Assembly (NCBI GenBank): GCA_902488815.1
Contig: CABTXP010000018.1
Location: 1-27,401, forward strand
Reading direction: 5' to 3'
DNA: 27,401 bases
From: an uncultured Eubacteriales bacterium
GTDB taxonomy: Bacteria; Bacillota; Clostridia; Tissierellales; Peptoniphilaceae
Shown in pieces: positions 15,140 to 24,032 of the stretch. The translations under genes and the position numbers were made by a program. Each line of letters begins with the position of its first letter. Position 1 is the first letter of the stretch. The notes beneath the pieces were generated by a model, which saw nothing but the letters and a program-made list of their open reading frames with translations, had not been told where the DNA came from and searched no databases.

Positions 15140-15538
15140 CTATGATCTTTTTAGTATATCTTCAAATATGGTGAGAAGTTCGGCGGGAATTATAAACTCG
15201 TAGTACTTGCCGCCCTTCTTCTCAAAGAGATAGATCCACCCCATGTGTGAAAACTTTTTAAGATTAATGTAAAGATTCTCGTCGGTGTAGTCTACGGCGC
15301 CGTTATAAAAATCATAAAAGGCCTGTTGCTCGGAAGGCTCCATCTCCATAAGCTTCTTCTCAAAATTTTTTTCGATTTGCGCTGCAAGTGCCTGTAAACT
15401 TTCTCCTTCGCACTCATAATTTTTTGAAATTGCATTTATATAATCTTCGTGTGCGACGGGAAGTATGTCGGAAAGGGTCTCAAGTGTCTCTCCTAAAATT
15501 ATTTCCTTTGCAAAAAATTCGCTTATAAAACTGCTCAT
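15140..15538 (-). CDS. Protein of unknown function coupled to the TAXI-TRAP transporter
   Basis: A 132-residue protein I do not recognise. It has no signal peptide or membrane segment and looks soluble, acidic and largely helical (MSSFISEFFAKEIILGETL at the N-terminus). A C-terminal segment GWIYLFEKKGGKYYEFIIP has the look of a beta-hairpin followed by a short helix, a pattern seen loosely in small helical cytosolic proteins of Gram-positives. Its ATG overlaps the stop of the TAXI lipoprotein gene by four bases, so the two are translated together. It is the last gene before the operon terminator. The position hints at a job linked to the transporter or its substrate, but nothing in the sequence names one. 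Confidence 0.75.
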   Translation of the reverse strand: MSSFISEFFAKEIILGETLETLSDILPVAHEDYINAISKNYECEGESLQALAAQIEKNFEKKLMEMEPSEQQAFYDFYNGAVDYTDENLYINLKKFSHMGWIYLFEKKGGKYYEFIIPAELLTIFEDILKRS

Positions 15539-16476
15539 TTTACCTCCTCATAATATCTCATGGCTCCGTCGTGTATGGGAAGACCTGCCAAGTCCTCCTG
15601 TGCATTTTCTATACTTACATCCCTAAGTGATGGATTTGATTTCTTAAGCTCGTCCAAATTTTCAAAAAAACTTTTCGTCAGCCTGTATGCCAACACATCG
15701 TCCATGTCCTTTGTGGCATAGAGGACCATTTTAATTGCAGAGGTACTTATATCTCTGTCAATTTTTTCATAGGTACCCTTCTTTATAGTGTACTTTGAAT
15801 ACCAAGGGTATGCTTCAATTAAATTGTCTAAAAATTCTTCGTCCAATGATAACAAGGTACAGTTTGCCGTGGAAGTTAGCTCCATGACCTTTGAGTTTGG
15901 CACGCCGCTCATAATAAAGACGCCGCTTAACTGTTTGTTTCTAATTAAGTCAGACGCTTCATCGGGACCCATGTACTGAAGCTTAAAGTCTGTGGGATCA
16001 AGTCCCGACACCTTTGCGTGGGCGTTAAACTCATCAACGGTTGTGCTGCCGTATGCACCGGGCGCAAAGGAAATTTTTTTTATATCGGAAAATTTTTCCA
16101 CGCCCTTGTCCTTAGTGACTACAATTTGATTTGGATTGTAATAAAGGCCGAAGAGGATGCGCAGGTCTTTATTCGGTCGTCCTTCAAAGACACCTTCCCC
16201 CATGTAGCTTTGGTACACAACACTTGTGACACCCATGGACACTTGTGCTTCCTTTGCGTAAATTAAATTTAAATTTTCAATGCCCCCGTTTGAGCCTTGA
16301 CTTACGGCTCTCACATCTTTTAAATCTTCGTTCCAAGTTGTGGCGATGGAATTCCCCAAACTGTATAGGACTCCCGAAGGAGATGCGGTGGGAATATTAA
16401 CGGGAATTTTTTTCTCACAAGAGGTGGCGAAAATTATTGCCACAACCAATATAAAAATTTTAAAAAACTTTTTCAT
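15535..16476 (-). CDS. TAXI-family TRAP transporter substrate-binding lipoprotein
   Basis: Captures the transported solute outside the membrane for the fused TRAP permease. It has 313 residues with a lipoprotein signal peptide whose lipobox is ATSC (Cys20). TAXI-family features follow: an early PTASPSGVLYSLGNSIA segment, the substrate-contact-like VSQGSNGGIENL, and the mid-protein SFAPGAYGSTTVDEFNA. Unlike DctP-type receptors it has no DctP signature. TAXI receptors often serve glutamate or 2-oxo acids, but the substrate here is not readable. Its start lies 17 bases inside the permease gene and its stop overlaps the next gene, so the three genes form a coupled operon. Confidence 0.9.
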   Translation of the reverse strand: MKKFFKIFILVVAIIFATSCEKKIPVNIPTASPSGVLYSLGNSIATTWNEDLKDVRAVSQGSNGGIENLNLIYAKEAQVSMGVTSVVYQSYMGEGVFEGRPNKDLRILFGLYYNPNQIVVTKDKGVEKFSDIKKISFAPGAYGSTTVDEFNAHAKVSGLDPTDFKLQYMGPDEASDLIRNKQLSGVFIMSGVPNSKVMELTSTANCTLLSLDEEFLDNLIEAYPWYSKYTIKKGTYEKIDRDISTSAIKMVLYATKDMDDVLAYRLTKSFFENLDELKKSNPSLRDVSIENAQEDLAGLPIHDGAMRYYEEVK

Positions 16477-18274
16477 TTTTTCTCACCAAGTAAATTATAG
16501 CAAAACCTAAAATTGAAATTATATCCGTCACAAGTCCCGGGTCAATGGAAAGAAATCCCAAGATTAATAGAAGGAGAGAGTAAACCGAATTTAATTTCCC
16601 TCTATAGTATCTTATTGTGCCCGCCGTAATTAAAAATGTGCCGAAGAACATTGTAATTATTTTCCAAATTAATACAGGAGTTAAAACATTCAGCTCAATA
16701 ATTTCCGGATTTATTAAAAAGAAAAAGGGAATTACAAAACCCGCCAAGGCAATTTTAACTGCAATAAGAGAAGTCTCTCTCATATTCGAGCTCGCAATGG
16801 AACTTGCCACATAGGAAGATATGGCAACAGGCGGCGTAATATTTGCAAGGCAGGCATATATTAAGCAAAACATGTGAGCCGCAATGGGGTTTGCTCCCGA
16901 CTTGATTAAAATCGGAACTGCAACGGAGCTTACCACTACATAGGCGGCAACTCCCGGCACACCCATGCCGAGGACTACTGAGACCAACATTACCAATATT
17001 CCCGTAAGGAGCAAGTGATCCGTGCCCAGCAAGTTAATAATAAAGTTGCCCAGTAAAAGTCCTATACCTGTTAAAGAAACTGTGCCGATAATGATGCCGA
17101 TAATCATACATGAAAGACCGACAACTACCATGGACGTAGCACCTTCACATAGAGCCGTAACAATGTCATCAAATGTCATCTTGTCTTTTGTAAAATAAGT
17201 AGAGATGATTGCAACGCCAATTGCGATAATTGCGGAAAAAATCGGAGTGTATCCCATTAAAAGTAAAATAATAATTACAGGTAGAGGTAAAAACAAAATG
17301 CCCTTCTCTTTTAAATTTGTTTTAAATTCAGCTTCAGTTATTTCAAAATTTGAAAGCATGTCGTTTTTCTTTGCTTCAAGATCAACTGACTTGTATATGC
17401 CGAAGTAGTAGAGAGCAGCAGGAACTGCCGCGGCAATCATGACTTTGCTGTAGGGAATGCCCAAGAGCTCCGCCATAATAAATCCCGCCGCGCCCATTAC
17501 AGGGGGAGTAAATTGCCCTCCTGTAGACGCCGCCGCTTCAACTGCACCGGAGAATTCGGGAGAGAAGCCGGACTTTTTCATCATGGGAATTGTAATAGTT
17601 CCTGTCGTCGCCACATTTGCAACTGCGGAACCGTTAATCATACCTAAAAGAAGTGATGAGATGACACTTACTTTTCCAGCGCCGCCATAGGACTTTCTGA
17701 CAAAGTACAGAGCCGTGGTATTGATAAAGTCGGAGAAGCCTGAGTGTTTTAAAAAACTTCCTAATATTACAAATAAGAAGATATATGAGCTGCTTGCCGA
17801 AATGCCCACACCGAAGATGCCCTGTGTACCCCATACCATGTAGTTTAATACACGCCTTACGGAGTAGCCGTTGTGACCTAAAATGCCGGGGAGGTACTTG
17901 CCGAAAAAAGTATAGGCGATAAAGATTAAAGCTAAAATTAAAATTGAAGGGGCGGACAAGTATCCCGCCACAAAAAGTAAAATCAAAATCACAAGTGCCA
18001 CAAAATTTTCATATGGATCTGTAAGCCCGAAGAGTTTTACTACGGATTTATATTTGAAGAAATAAATTCCGAAGAAAACAATTGTGAGAACTGCCAAGGT
18101 AATCTTCCAAGGCTTTTTTAATTTATCGGACATTAAAAAAGAAAGGGTGATCAAGAAACACCCGTGGAATATTCTAAGGTTAGCGGCATCGGTTTTTGCG
18201 AAGCTCAAGAGATAAATTTGAAACAAAACTGCCGTAGCCAATATGTATTTTGAAACTTTTGAAAAATTTTTCAT
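16460..18274 (-). CDS. TRAP transporter permease, fused 4TM/12TM (DctQM-like) type
   Basis: Secondary importer membrane subunit, driven by an ion gradient, working with the TAXI receptor. The 604-residue length and the many hydrophobic segments fit the fusion of small (DctQ-like) and large (DctM-like) subunits typical of TAXI systems. Landmarks include GNSFLKHSGFSDFI-like and GMINGSAVANVATTGTITIP segments, GGQFTPPVMGAAGFIMAELL (about 250-270) and the second-half GMGVPGVAAYVVVSSVAVP. A ribosome-binding site (GAGGTT) precedes the ATG on the - strand. It heads the operon and faces away from the flavodoxin gene. Confidence 0.92.
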   Translation of the reverse strand: MKNFSKVSKYILATAVLFQIYLLSFAKTDAANLRIFHGCFLITLSFLMSDKLKKPWKITLAVLTIVFFGIYFFKYKSVVKLFGLTDPYENFVALVILILLFVAGYLSAPSILILALIFIAYTFFGKYLPGILGHNGYSVRRVLNYMVWGTQGIFGVGISASSSYIFLFVILGSFLKHSGFSDFINTTALYFVRKSYGGAGKVSVISSLLLGMINGSAVANVATTGTITIPMMKKSGFSPEFSGAVEAAASTGGQFTPPVMGAAGFIMAELLGIPYSKVMIAAAVPAALYYFGIYKSVDLEAKKNDMLSNFEITEAEFKTNLKEKGILFLPLPVIIILLLMGYTPIFSAIIAIGVAIISTYFTKDKMTFDDIVTALCEGATSMVVVGLSCMIIGIIIGTVSLTGIGLLLGNFIINLLGTDHLLLTGILVMLVSVVLGMGVPGVAAYVVVSSVAVPILIKSGANPIAAHMFCLIYACLANITPPVAISSYVASSIASSNMRETSLIAVKIALAGFVIPFFFLINPEIIELNVLTPVLIWKIITMFFGTFLITAGTIRYYRGKLNSVYSLLLLILGFLSIDPGLVTDIISILGFAIIYLVRKNEKVF

Positions 18275-18295
18275 AATAACCTCACACTTTAGACT

Positions 18296-18329
18296 ATTTT
18301 ACATTTTAAATTGATTAAATAAAAGTCAA
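18296..18329 (-). promoter_or_regulatory. Possible promoter of the TRAP operon
   Basis: On the - strand TTGACT (18329 down to 18324) could be a -35. Two TAAAAT boxes follow, at 18308-18303 (spacer 15) and 18301-18296 (spacer 22), and neither spacing is ideal. The region overlaps the opposite promoter, so the call is weak. Confidence 0.3.
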
Positions 18330-18334
18330 AACTT

Positions 18335-18343
18335 TGCTATAAT
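18335..18343 (+). promoter_or_regulatory. Extended -10 promoter of the flavodoxin-stalk gene pair
   Basis: TGC-TATAAT (18335-18343) is a consensus extended -10. Transcription would begin near 18350, which gives a leader of only about nine bases that consists of the GGAGG ribosome-binding site (18350-18354) before the ATG at 18359. Confidence 0.6.
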
Positions 18344-18358
18344 AGCATCGGAGGAAAA

Positions 18359-18907
18359 ATGAGCAGTTTAATAATTTATAAAACAGTTTACGGATTTTCA
18401 AAAAAATACGCCCTGTGGCTTTCAAAAAGTCTTAATGCCAACATGATTGACGTGGAAAAAATTGAAGATGAAGAGAGAGCGGATATAGAAGTTTACGAAA
18501 ATATTATCTTCGTCTCAGGTGTATATGGACTTCAAATTTCAATCATGCCCTTTATCTACGACAACTACAACTTGATTAAAGACAAGAAAATTTATGTATT
18601 GGCAGTAGGGCTACACGATATGACAAGTGAATACATAGAGATTTTAAAAAGCAAGAACGATATGAGGGGTGCAAAACTTTACTACGCAAAAGGCGGCTGG
18701 GCTAATGAGGACTTGACACTTCAAGACAAGGCTCAGGTGAGATTTTTGGCGAGCATAAGAGTTGCAATGAACCCCCACTACAAGTATTTTAGAAAAATTT
18801 TAAAAGAAAACTTGGGCAAGGACACGGACTACACGGACAAAAAGTATATTGAGCCCTTAATATCAGATATAAGAAAGGATAGTTCTGAAAGTGAGGAGAT
18901 GTTATGA
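18359..18907 (+). CDS. Flavodoxin-domain protein
   Basis: Probable FMN-binding electron carrier or oxidoreductase of the flavodoxin/HemG-like group, cytosolic. The 182 residues begin MSSLIIYKTVYGFSKKYA, where IIY-KTVYGFSKKYA is the first strand and phosphate-binding loop of a flavodoxin. The central strand NIIFVSGVYG (about 48-57) and the later YVLAVGLHDM match flavin-contact loops. The C-terminal third (about 125-182) is charged and less like flavodoxin. Heme-pathway use is possible but no heme genes are nearby. Its TGA overlaps the ATG of the next gene by four bases, so the pair is co-translated. Confidence 0.75.
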   Translation: MSSLIIYKTVYGFSKKYALWLSKSLNANMIDVEKIEDEERADIEVYENIIFVSGVYGLQISIMPFIYDNYNLIKDKKIYVLAVGLHDMTSEYIEILKSKNDMRGAKLYYAKGGWANEDLTLQDKAQVRFLASIRVAMNPHYKYFRKILKENLGKDTDYTDKKYIEPLISDIRKDSSESEEML

Positions 18908-19824
18908 AGAAGGCAGTAGGCATATTAATTTTACTTATGATTTTGACATTGGGAGTTTTTGCAGAGGAGTATCAAGACTTTCAACCAATTGAACTGGACT
19001 TCCAACACATTGAAAATGTAAAAGAAAATGAACCCTTTAAGATAATGAAGAGCAAGCTTTCCATTAAAATGCAATTGCCGGGAGAGGGAACAGTTACTAA
19101 AAAATACAACATGGTTGGAGAAAATCCTACCATTGTAGATACGACGGTAAATATAAACGGCACCGACGTTAAGATGAAGGATATTTTTGTAGCTCGCATC
19201 AAGGCAAAAAACGGCAAGCAAGGCGAGTTTCACATTCTCTATTCGGAAAAACTTACGGCGGAAGGTTTTGCAAAGCCCTACATGCTCTACAAGGACAAGA
19301 AAATTTTAGGACCCAACTACTACTTCACATCTTATTTTAAAGACTTAAAGCCTGTGGAAGATAAAAAGCCGGCGGAAGACAAAAAGCCTGAGGAAGTTAT
19401 TAAAGAAAAAGAACCTGAAGTAAGAGACAAGGTTGAAACAAATTTTCAAATGTACTTACTGGGACAAAAATTGGACTTTGACAGAAGTTCCGGACTTCCA
19501 TATATAAACGAAGGAAGGACTATGGTTCCCGTGAGATTAATTTCTGAAAATTTGGACTACAATGTGAGCTGGAATGAAAAGACCAAGGAAGTTTTAATCA
19601 CCAACGCCTTGGCGGGTAACAAAGAAATAAAAATGCAAATCGGCAACAACATTGCTCAGGTAAACGGAAACAAAGTTGTAATCGATCCGAAGACTAATTT
19701 CGTAGCTCCGGAGATTACGGGAGGCAGAACCTTTGTGCCCCTACGATTTGTTGCGGAAAGCATGGGCCTTAAAATTGACTACACAAATAAAAACGGCACA
19801 CACATTATAAAGATGTATCAATAA
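18904..19824 (+). CDS. Secreted stalk-domain protein (copper amine oxidase N-terminal-like domain)
   Basis: An exported 306-residue protein with no recognised enzyme domain. The signal peptide MKKAVGILILLMILTLGVFA ends in an AxA-like VFA. An N-terminal beta-rich region of unknown type (about 25-150) is followed by a Lys/Glu/Pro-rich linker (about 153-180) with DKKP repeats. The C-terminus (about 185-306) is a copper amine oxidase N-terminal-like stalk domain made of two halves, marked by INEGRTMVPVRLISENLDY and TGGRTFVPLRFVAESMG. Such domains are common on surface proteins of Gram-positive anaerobes and are thought to mediate protein contacts; copper binding is not implied. Coupling to the flavodoxin gene hints at a shared regulation only. 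Confidence 0.85.
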   Translation: MKKAVGILILLMILTLGVFAEEYQDFQPIELDFQHIENVKENEPFKIMKSKLSIKMQLPGEGTVTKKYNMVGENPTIVDTTVNINGTDVKMKDIFVARIKAKNGKQGEFHILYSEKLTAEGFAKPYMLYKDKKILGPNYYFTSYFKDLKPVEDKKPAEDKKPEEVIKEKEPEVRDKVETNFQMYLLGQKLDFDRSSGLPYINEGRTMVPVRLISENLDYNVSWNEKTKEVLITNALAGNKEIKMQIGNNIAQVNGNKVVIDPKTNFVAPEITGGRTFVPLRFVAESMGLKIDYTNKNGTHIIKMYQ

Positions 19825-19838
19825 TATAACGGACAAAG

Positions 19839-19865
19839 ATAATCGGGACTCCCGATTATTTTTTT
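19839..19865 (+). terminator. Terminator after the stalk-domain gene
   Basis: ATAATCGGG-ACT-CCCGATTAT (19839-19859) is a perfect 9-bp hairpin leading into T residues to 19865. Confidence 0.85.
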
Positions 19866-19922
19866 GCAATTAAAAATAAAAGTAAGAAAACAATTTCACT
19901 TTTAAAAATTTTAATCATATTG

Positions 19923-19928
19923 TATAAT
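19923..19928 (+). promoter_or_regulatory. -10 box of the alcohol dehydrogenase-glycerol kinase cluster
   Basis: TATAAT at 19923-19928 with a weak TTTAAA (19901-19906) 16 bases upstream. It would give a leader of about 45 bases. A ribosome-binding site GAGGAG lies about six bases before the ATG at 19981. Confidence 0.5.
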
Positions 19929-19980
19929 AGTTTAAAGATTAAAGCGATTTTTTTAGATATATGGCATTGAGGAGTAGAAT

Positions 19981-21153
19981 ATGAAGGATTTTGTTTTTAA
20001 TGTAAATACAAAGATACTTTTCGGCAAGAAAAGTGTTGAAAAAATCGGAAGAGAATTAAAGGACAGAGGCGTAAAGCACGTACTCTTTTGTTACGGCGGC
20101 GGAAGTATTAAGAGAAACGGACTATACGACCGCATCGTAAGTATATTAAAAGAAGAAGGCATAGACTTTTGTGAGCTCTCAGGGATTAAGCCCAACCCTC
20201 GCATTGAAAGTGTGAGAGAGGGGGTTAAAATTTCAAGAGAAAACAATGTAGACTTTATATTGGCGGTAGGCGGTGGCAGTACAATTGACTGTGCAAAGGG
20301 CATAGCCGCAGGCATACACTACGAAGGCGACCCGTGGGACCTTGTCATAAACAAGGCACCTATTAAAGCCGCAACTCCAATTGGAGCCGTACTTACTTTG
20401 GCGGCAACGGGAAGTGAAATGGATCCCTTCGGAGTAATTACAAATCCAAAGACGAAAGAAAAATTAGGTTTCAGTTCTCAGCTTGTACTGCCTGTATTTG
20501 CAGTAATGGATCCTACGGTTACCTATACTTTGCCTCAAAGACAAACTATGGCGGGCATTGCGGACATAATGAGTCACACAATGGAAAATTATTTTTCCAA
20601 AGAAGAAGACTGCTATTTACAAGATAAATTTGCAGAAGGAATTTTAAAGACCTGTATTAAGTACGCAAGAGTTTTAAAAGAAAATCCGGAGAACTACGAG
20701 GCACGCGCCAATGTTATGTGGGCATCTTCGTGGGCAATTAACGGACTTATTTCCACAGGCAAGGGAACGTCTTGGACAGTTCACCCGATAGAACATGAAC
20801 TGTCAGCCCACTATGACATAACACACGGAGTGGGACTTGCTCTTTTAACTCCGGCATTTTTAACTCACATATTAAGCGACAAGACAGTAAATAAAATTTC
20901 TGAATTTGCCTACAATGTATTTGACATTGAACCTACAGAAGATAAATTTAATGATGCGGAAAAAGGCATAGATGCTCTCTATAATTTCTTTAAAGAAATG
21001 GACATTCCAATGTCACTTAGAGAACTTTCGATTGATGACTCTCTCTTTGAAGAAATGGCTGAGCATGCTCTTGGCGTATCCACAATTGAAACCAAATCCT
21101 ATGTATCACTTACAAAGGAAGATATTGTAGAAATATATAGAAAGGCGCTTTGA
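19981..21153 (+). CDS. Iron-containing alcohol dehydrogenase (YqhD/BDH-like, probably NADPH-dependent)
   Basis: Reversible oxidoreductase of alcohols and aldehydes/ketones in fermentation. The 390 residues include the nucleotide-binding GGGSTIDCAKGIA (97-109), AATGSEMDPF (141-150) and all four metal ligands of the family: Asp195 and His199 (ADIMSH), His268 (TVH) and His282 (THGVG). The overall organisation resembles the butanol dehydrogenase/YqhD branch, which uses NADPH, but the true substrate is not readable. The stop codon TGA shares its last base with the start ATG of glpK (TGATG), so translation is coupled. A link to glycerol metabolism through the neighbour is plausible but not shown; glycerol dehydrogenases belong to another branch of the same fold. 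Confidence 0.93.
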   Translation: MKDFVFNVNTKILFGKKSVEKIGRELKDRGVKHVLFCYGGGSIKRNGLYDRIVSILKEEGIDFCELSGIKPNPRIESVREGVKISRENNVDFILAVGGGSTIDCAKGIAAGIHYEGDPWDLVINKAPIKAATPIGAVLTLAATGSEMDPFGVITNPKTKEKLGFSSQLVLPVFAVMDPTVTYTLPQRQTMAGIADIMSHTMENYFSKEEDCYLQDKFAEGILKTCIKYARVLKENPENYEARANVMWASSWAINGLISTGKGTSWTVHPIEHELSAHYDITHGVGLALLTPAFLTHILSDKTVNKISEFAYNVFDIEPTEDKFNDAEKGIDALYNFFKEMDIPMSLRELSIDDSLFEEMAEHALGVSTIETKSYVSLTKEDIVEIYRKAL

Positions 21154-22631
21154 TGAAAAAATATGTTATGGCCTTAGACTCCGGCACGACCAGCAACAGG
21201 TGTATAATTTTTGACAAAAAAGGAAATATTGTTTCCATGGCTCAAAAAGAGTTTACACAATATTTCCCGAAACCGGCTTGGGTGGAACAAAGTCCCACGG
21301 AAATTTGGTCGACACAAATAGGAGTTTGTGCCGAAGCTTTAAATATAAATAATATTTCGCCAGAAGAAATTGCGGCAATAGGTATTACGAACCAACGGGA
21401 GACCACAATTGTCTGGGACAAAAAAACCGGAGACCCCATATACAATGCAATTGTGTGGCAGTGCAGAAGAACTGCAAACTATTGTAACGACCTTAAGAAA
21501 AAAGGCTATGAAGAACTGATAAAAGAAAAGACGGGACTTGTAATAGACCCATACTTTTCAGGGACAAAGCTCAAGTGGATTTTAGACAATGTAGAAGGAG
21601 CGAGAGAAAGAGCCGAAAGAGGCGAAATACTTTTCGGCACCGTGGACTCATACCTACTTTGGAAACTCACAGGGGGAGTACATGTAACGGATGTGACCAA
21701 TGCTTCCCGCACCATGATGTTTAATATTCACGACTTAAAGTGGGACGAAGAAATTTTAAAAATTTTAGATATTCCGGTTGAAATGCTTCCGGAGGTAAAA
21801 AGTTCTTCAGAAATATACGGCTACAGCCTTAAAAAATTTTTCGGAGCGGAAATTCCAATTGCAGGCATGGGGGGAGATCAACAGTGTGCTCTTTTCGGAC
21901 AGCTTTGCACGGAAAAAGGCATGGCAAAAAACACCTACGGCACCGGCGCCTTTGTACTTGTAAATACAGGTGACGAAGTTGTAGAAAGCAAGAACGGTCT
22001 TTTAAGTACAGTGGCTTGGAAGCTTGGAGACGAAGTTACATATGCCTTGGAAGGAAGTATTTTCGTTGCAGGATCTGCAATACAGTGGCTAAGAGACGGA
22101 CTACGGCTCATTGACTCCTCGGAAGATTCGGAGTACATGGCAACTAAAGTTAAAGACACAAACGACGTCTATGTCGTGCCGGCCTTTACAGGCCTTGGAG
22201 CGCCCTATTGGGACCCGAAGGCCAGAGGAATAATCATAGGACTTACAAGAGGCACAAGTAAGTACCACATAATTCGCGCCACATTAGAGTCTATCGCCTT
22301 TCTGTCAAATGACGTTTTGCAAGCTATGGCGGAAGATATGAAGGGCAGCATAAAGCTTTTGAAGGTAGACGGCGGGGCGTCACACAACAACTTTTTAATG
22401 GAATTTCAATCAGACATTACGGGAGTTGAGGTTGTAAGGCCGAAAGTTTTAGAGACAACGGCAATGGGAGCTGCTTTTTTTGCAGGACTTGCTGTAGGCT
22501 TTTGGAAAGATACAGATGAGCTTAGAGAACTGATTGAAAATGACAGATCCTTTGTTCCGAAGAATAAAGACTGTGAAATTATAAAAAGTAAATGGAAAAA
22601 AGCTGTTCAAGCTTGTCTTGGATGGGCATAA
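21153..22631 (+). CDS. glpK: Glycerol kinase
   Basis: Phosphorylates glycerol to sn-glycerol-3-phosphate with ATP, in the cytoplasm. The 492 residues from the ATG at 21153 carry ALDSGTTSNRC (7-17), ITNQRETTIVW (78-88), WQCRRTA (102-108) and GGDQQCALFGQ (240-250, catalytic Asp242). The length is typical. I choose the ATG over the preceding TTG because TGATG overlap and spacing from AAAGGCG favour it. In Bacillus and Enterococcus a histidine in a YHFFG-type motif near residue 230 is phosphorylated by HPr of the PTS; here the site reads KKFFG (227-231) with Lys228, so that control is probably absent. No glycerol facilitator or glycerol-3-phosphate dehydrogenase gene is next to it. Confidence 0.97.
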   Translation: MKKYVMALDSGTTSNRCIIFDKKGNIVSMAQKEFTQYFPKPAWVEQSPTEIWSTQIGVCAEALNINNISPEEIAAIGITNQRETTIVWDKKTGDPIYNAIVWQCRRTANYCNDLKKKGYEELIKEKTGLVIDPYFSGTKLKWILDNVEGARERAERGEILFGTVDSYLLWKLTGGVHVTDVTNASRTMMFNIHDLKWDEEILKILDIPVEMLPEVKSSSEIYGYSLKKFFGAEIPIAGMGGDQQCALFGQLCTEKGMAKNTYGTGAFVLVNTGDEVVESKNGLLSTVAWKLGDEVTYALEGSIFVAGSAIQWLRDGLRLIDSSEDSEYMATKVKDTNDVYVVPAFTGLGAPYWDPKARGIIIGLTRGTSKYHIIRATLESIAFLSNDVLQAMAEDMKGSIKLLKVDGGASHNNFLMEFQSDITGVEVVRPKVLETTAMGAAFFAGLAVGFWKDTDELRELIENDRSFVPKNKDCEIIKSKWKKAVQACLGWA

Positions 22632-22640
22632 GGAGGATAT

Positions 22641-23069
22641 ATGGACAGTGTTGATAAAAATATTTTAGAAATTTTAAAAAAAGACGGCAGAATTTCCCTT
22701 TCCGAAATCTCAAACAAAGTGGGTCTTTCAATTCCCGCAGTTAGAGAGAGAATTAAAAAAATGGAAGTCTCCGGCGCCATCAAACAATACTCCGTAATTT
22801 TAAACAATGAATTTTTCGGAAAAAATTTGGATTGCTATTGTAAAGTGGAGCTTAATCCGACAGAAGGGGCATCAAATATTTTTAAAGAATTTATTTTAGC
22901 TGAAGATGCCATCATAGAATGTTATACTATTACAGGAGACTATGAATTTTTGGTACACTTTTTGACGGAAGACACCAAGAGTTTGGAAAAACTTATATTT
23001 AAAATGAGAGATTTGGGCATTATAAAGAGAAGTAATACTCAAATAGTTTTATCAAAAATGAAAGGGTAG
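22641..23069 (+). CDS. Lrp/AsnC-family transcriptional regulator
   Basis: Ligand-responsive DNA-binding protein of 142 residues, full length for the family. The N-terminal winged helix-turn-helix covers about 3-62, including RISLSEISNKVGLSIPAVRERI (17-38). The C-terminal RAM/ligand domain (about 65-140) has the family landmark TGDYEFLVHF. Lrp/AsnC proteins usually sense amino acids and assemble as octamers. It follows glpK after nine bases with an AAGGAGG site overlapping the glpK stop region, so it is in the same run of genes and may control it. The effector is unknown. Confidence 0.93.
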   Translation: MDSVDKNILEILKKDGRISLSEISNKVGLSIPAVRERIKKMEVSGAIKQYSVILNNEFFGKNLDCYCKVELNPTEGASNIFKEFILAEDAIIECYTITGDYEFLVHFLTEDTKSLEKLIFKMRDLGIIKRSNTQIVLSKMKG

Positions 23070-23081
23070 TAAGGAGTAAAA

Positions 23082-24032
23082 TTGAAAAGATATGAGAAAA
23101 AATCCTGTCATCTTTCCACAGGAGAGACCATAGCCTATGTGGAGGCGGGGGAGAATTCCCCGGGCAAAAAGCCGCTTGTATTAATACACGGCAACTACAG
23201 TGACATGAAATCCTTTTTTCCTTTAATAGAGGAAATGGAAAATGAATATAAAATTTATGCTTTGGACTTAAGAGGCTTCGGGGAGAGTACATACAACACT
23301 CACGCAAGATCGGTAAGGACTTTTGCAAAAGATGTTGTGGACTTTTTCTTTAAAAAGGAAATAAAGGACGCGGTAATTTTAGGATGGTCCTTCGGCGGAG
23401 GAGTAGCCCTTGAAGCTGCGGCGGACTTGGCGGGAAGAGTAAAGGGAGTAATACTTTTAAGCTCAATAAGTCCTGACGGATACAAATTCCAATTTACGGA
23501 ACCTGTAACTTATACAATGTACATGAGAGCTTTCCTCCCCATAACCACTTCCTTATTTGATCCCTTTGTACTGTTTCAGGAAGTCAGAAACTTAATTTCA
23601 GACAGAAAGGAAATTGAAAAATTTTTTAAGGAGCTTTTATTTAATGTAAAGGAGCCCTCCCAAGAATACTTGGACATATGTGTGAACGCCATTTTAAAAG
23701 AAAGAAATAATGTGGACGTATTTGAAGCCATGACTTCTTTTAATATGTCAAAAGAAAACGGAGCTTTTAAAGGCAGCAGAAGAATACAATATGTAGCCTG
23801 TCCGATTGTTCAGTTTCACGGAGAAAAAGATTTGGTCATCCCGTACATGGAAGCGAGACAAGCCACAAGACTTTTGGGCAAGAAGGCAAAGCTTGTTACA
23901 TTTAAAAACAGTGGACACGCTATAATAAATGACGAACCGGAAAAACTTTTTAGAGAAATTAGAAAATTCTTAAACATGATATTTTTAACCAAGGAGGGAC
24001 TATGCTCAGGAGATCAAGAACTGATAGGATGA
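23082..24032 (+). CDS. Alpha/beta-hydrolase fold protein
   Basis: Probable esterase- or lactonase-like hydrolase, cytosolic, substrate unknown. The 316 residues contain the oxyanion segment LIHGNYSD (34-41), the nucleophile elbow GWSFGG (101-106, Ser103), a cap region (about 130-235) and the remaining triad members Asp250 (HGEKDLVIP) and His279 (NSGHAI). It starts at TTG 23082, preceded by AAGGAG (23071-23076) with five bases between; no better start is near. Its last 31 bases overlap the pspC-like gene in another frame, and its C-terminal tail (about 300-316) is less family-like, so it may extend beyond the normal end. Twelve bases separate it from the Lrp gene. Confidence 0.88.
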   Translation: MKRYEKKSCHLSTGETIAYVEAGENSPGKKPLVLIHGNYSDMKSFFPLIEEMENEYKIYALDLRGFGESTYNTHARSVRTFAKDVVDFFFKKEIKDAVILGWSFGGGVALEAAADLAGRVKGVILLSSISPDGYKFQFTEPVTYTMYMRAFLPITTSLFDPFVLFQEVRNLISDRKEIEKFFKELLFNVKEPSQEYLDICVNAILKERNNVDVFEAMTSFNMSKENGAFKGSRRIQYVACPIVQFHGEKDLVIPYMEARQATRLLGKKAKLVTFKNSGHAIINDEPEKLFREIRKFLNMIFLTKEGLCSGDQELIG

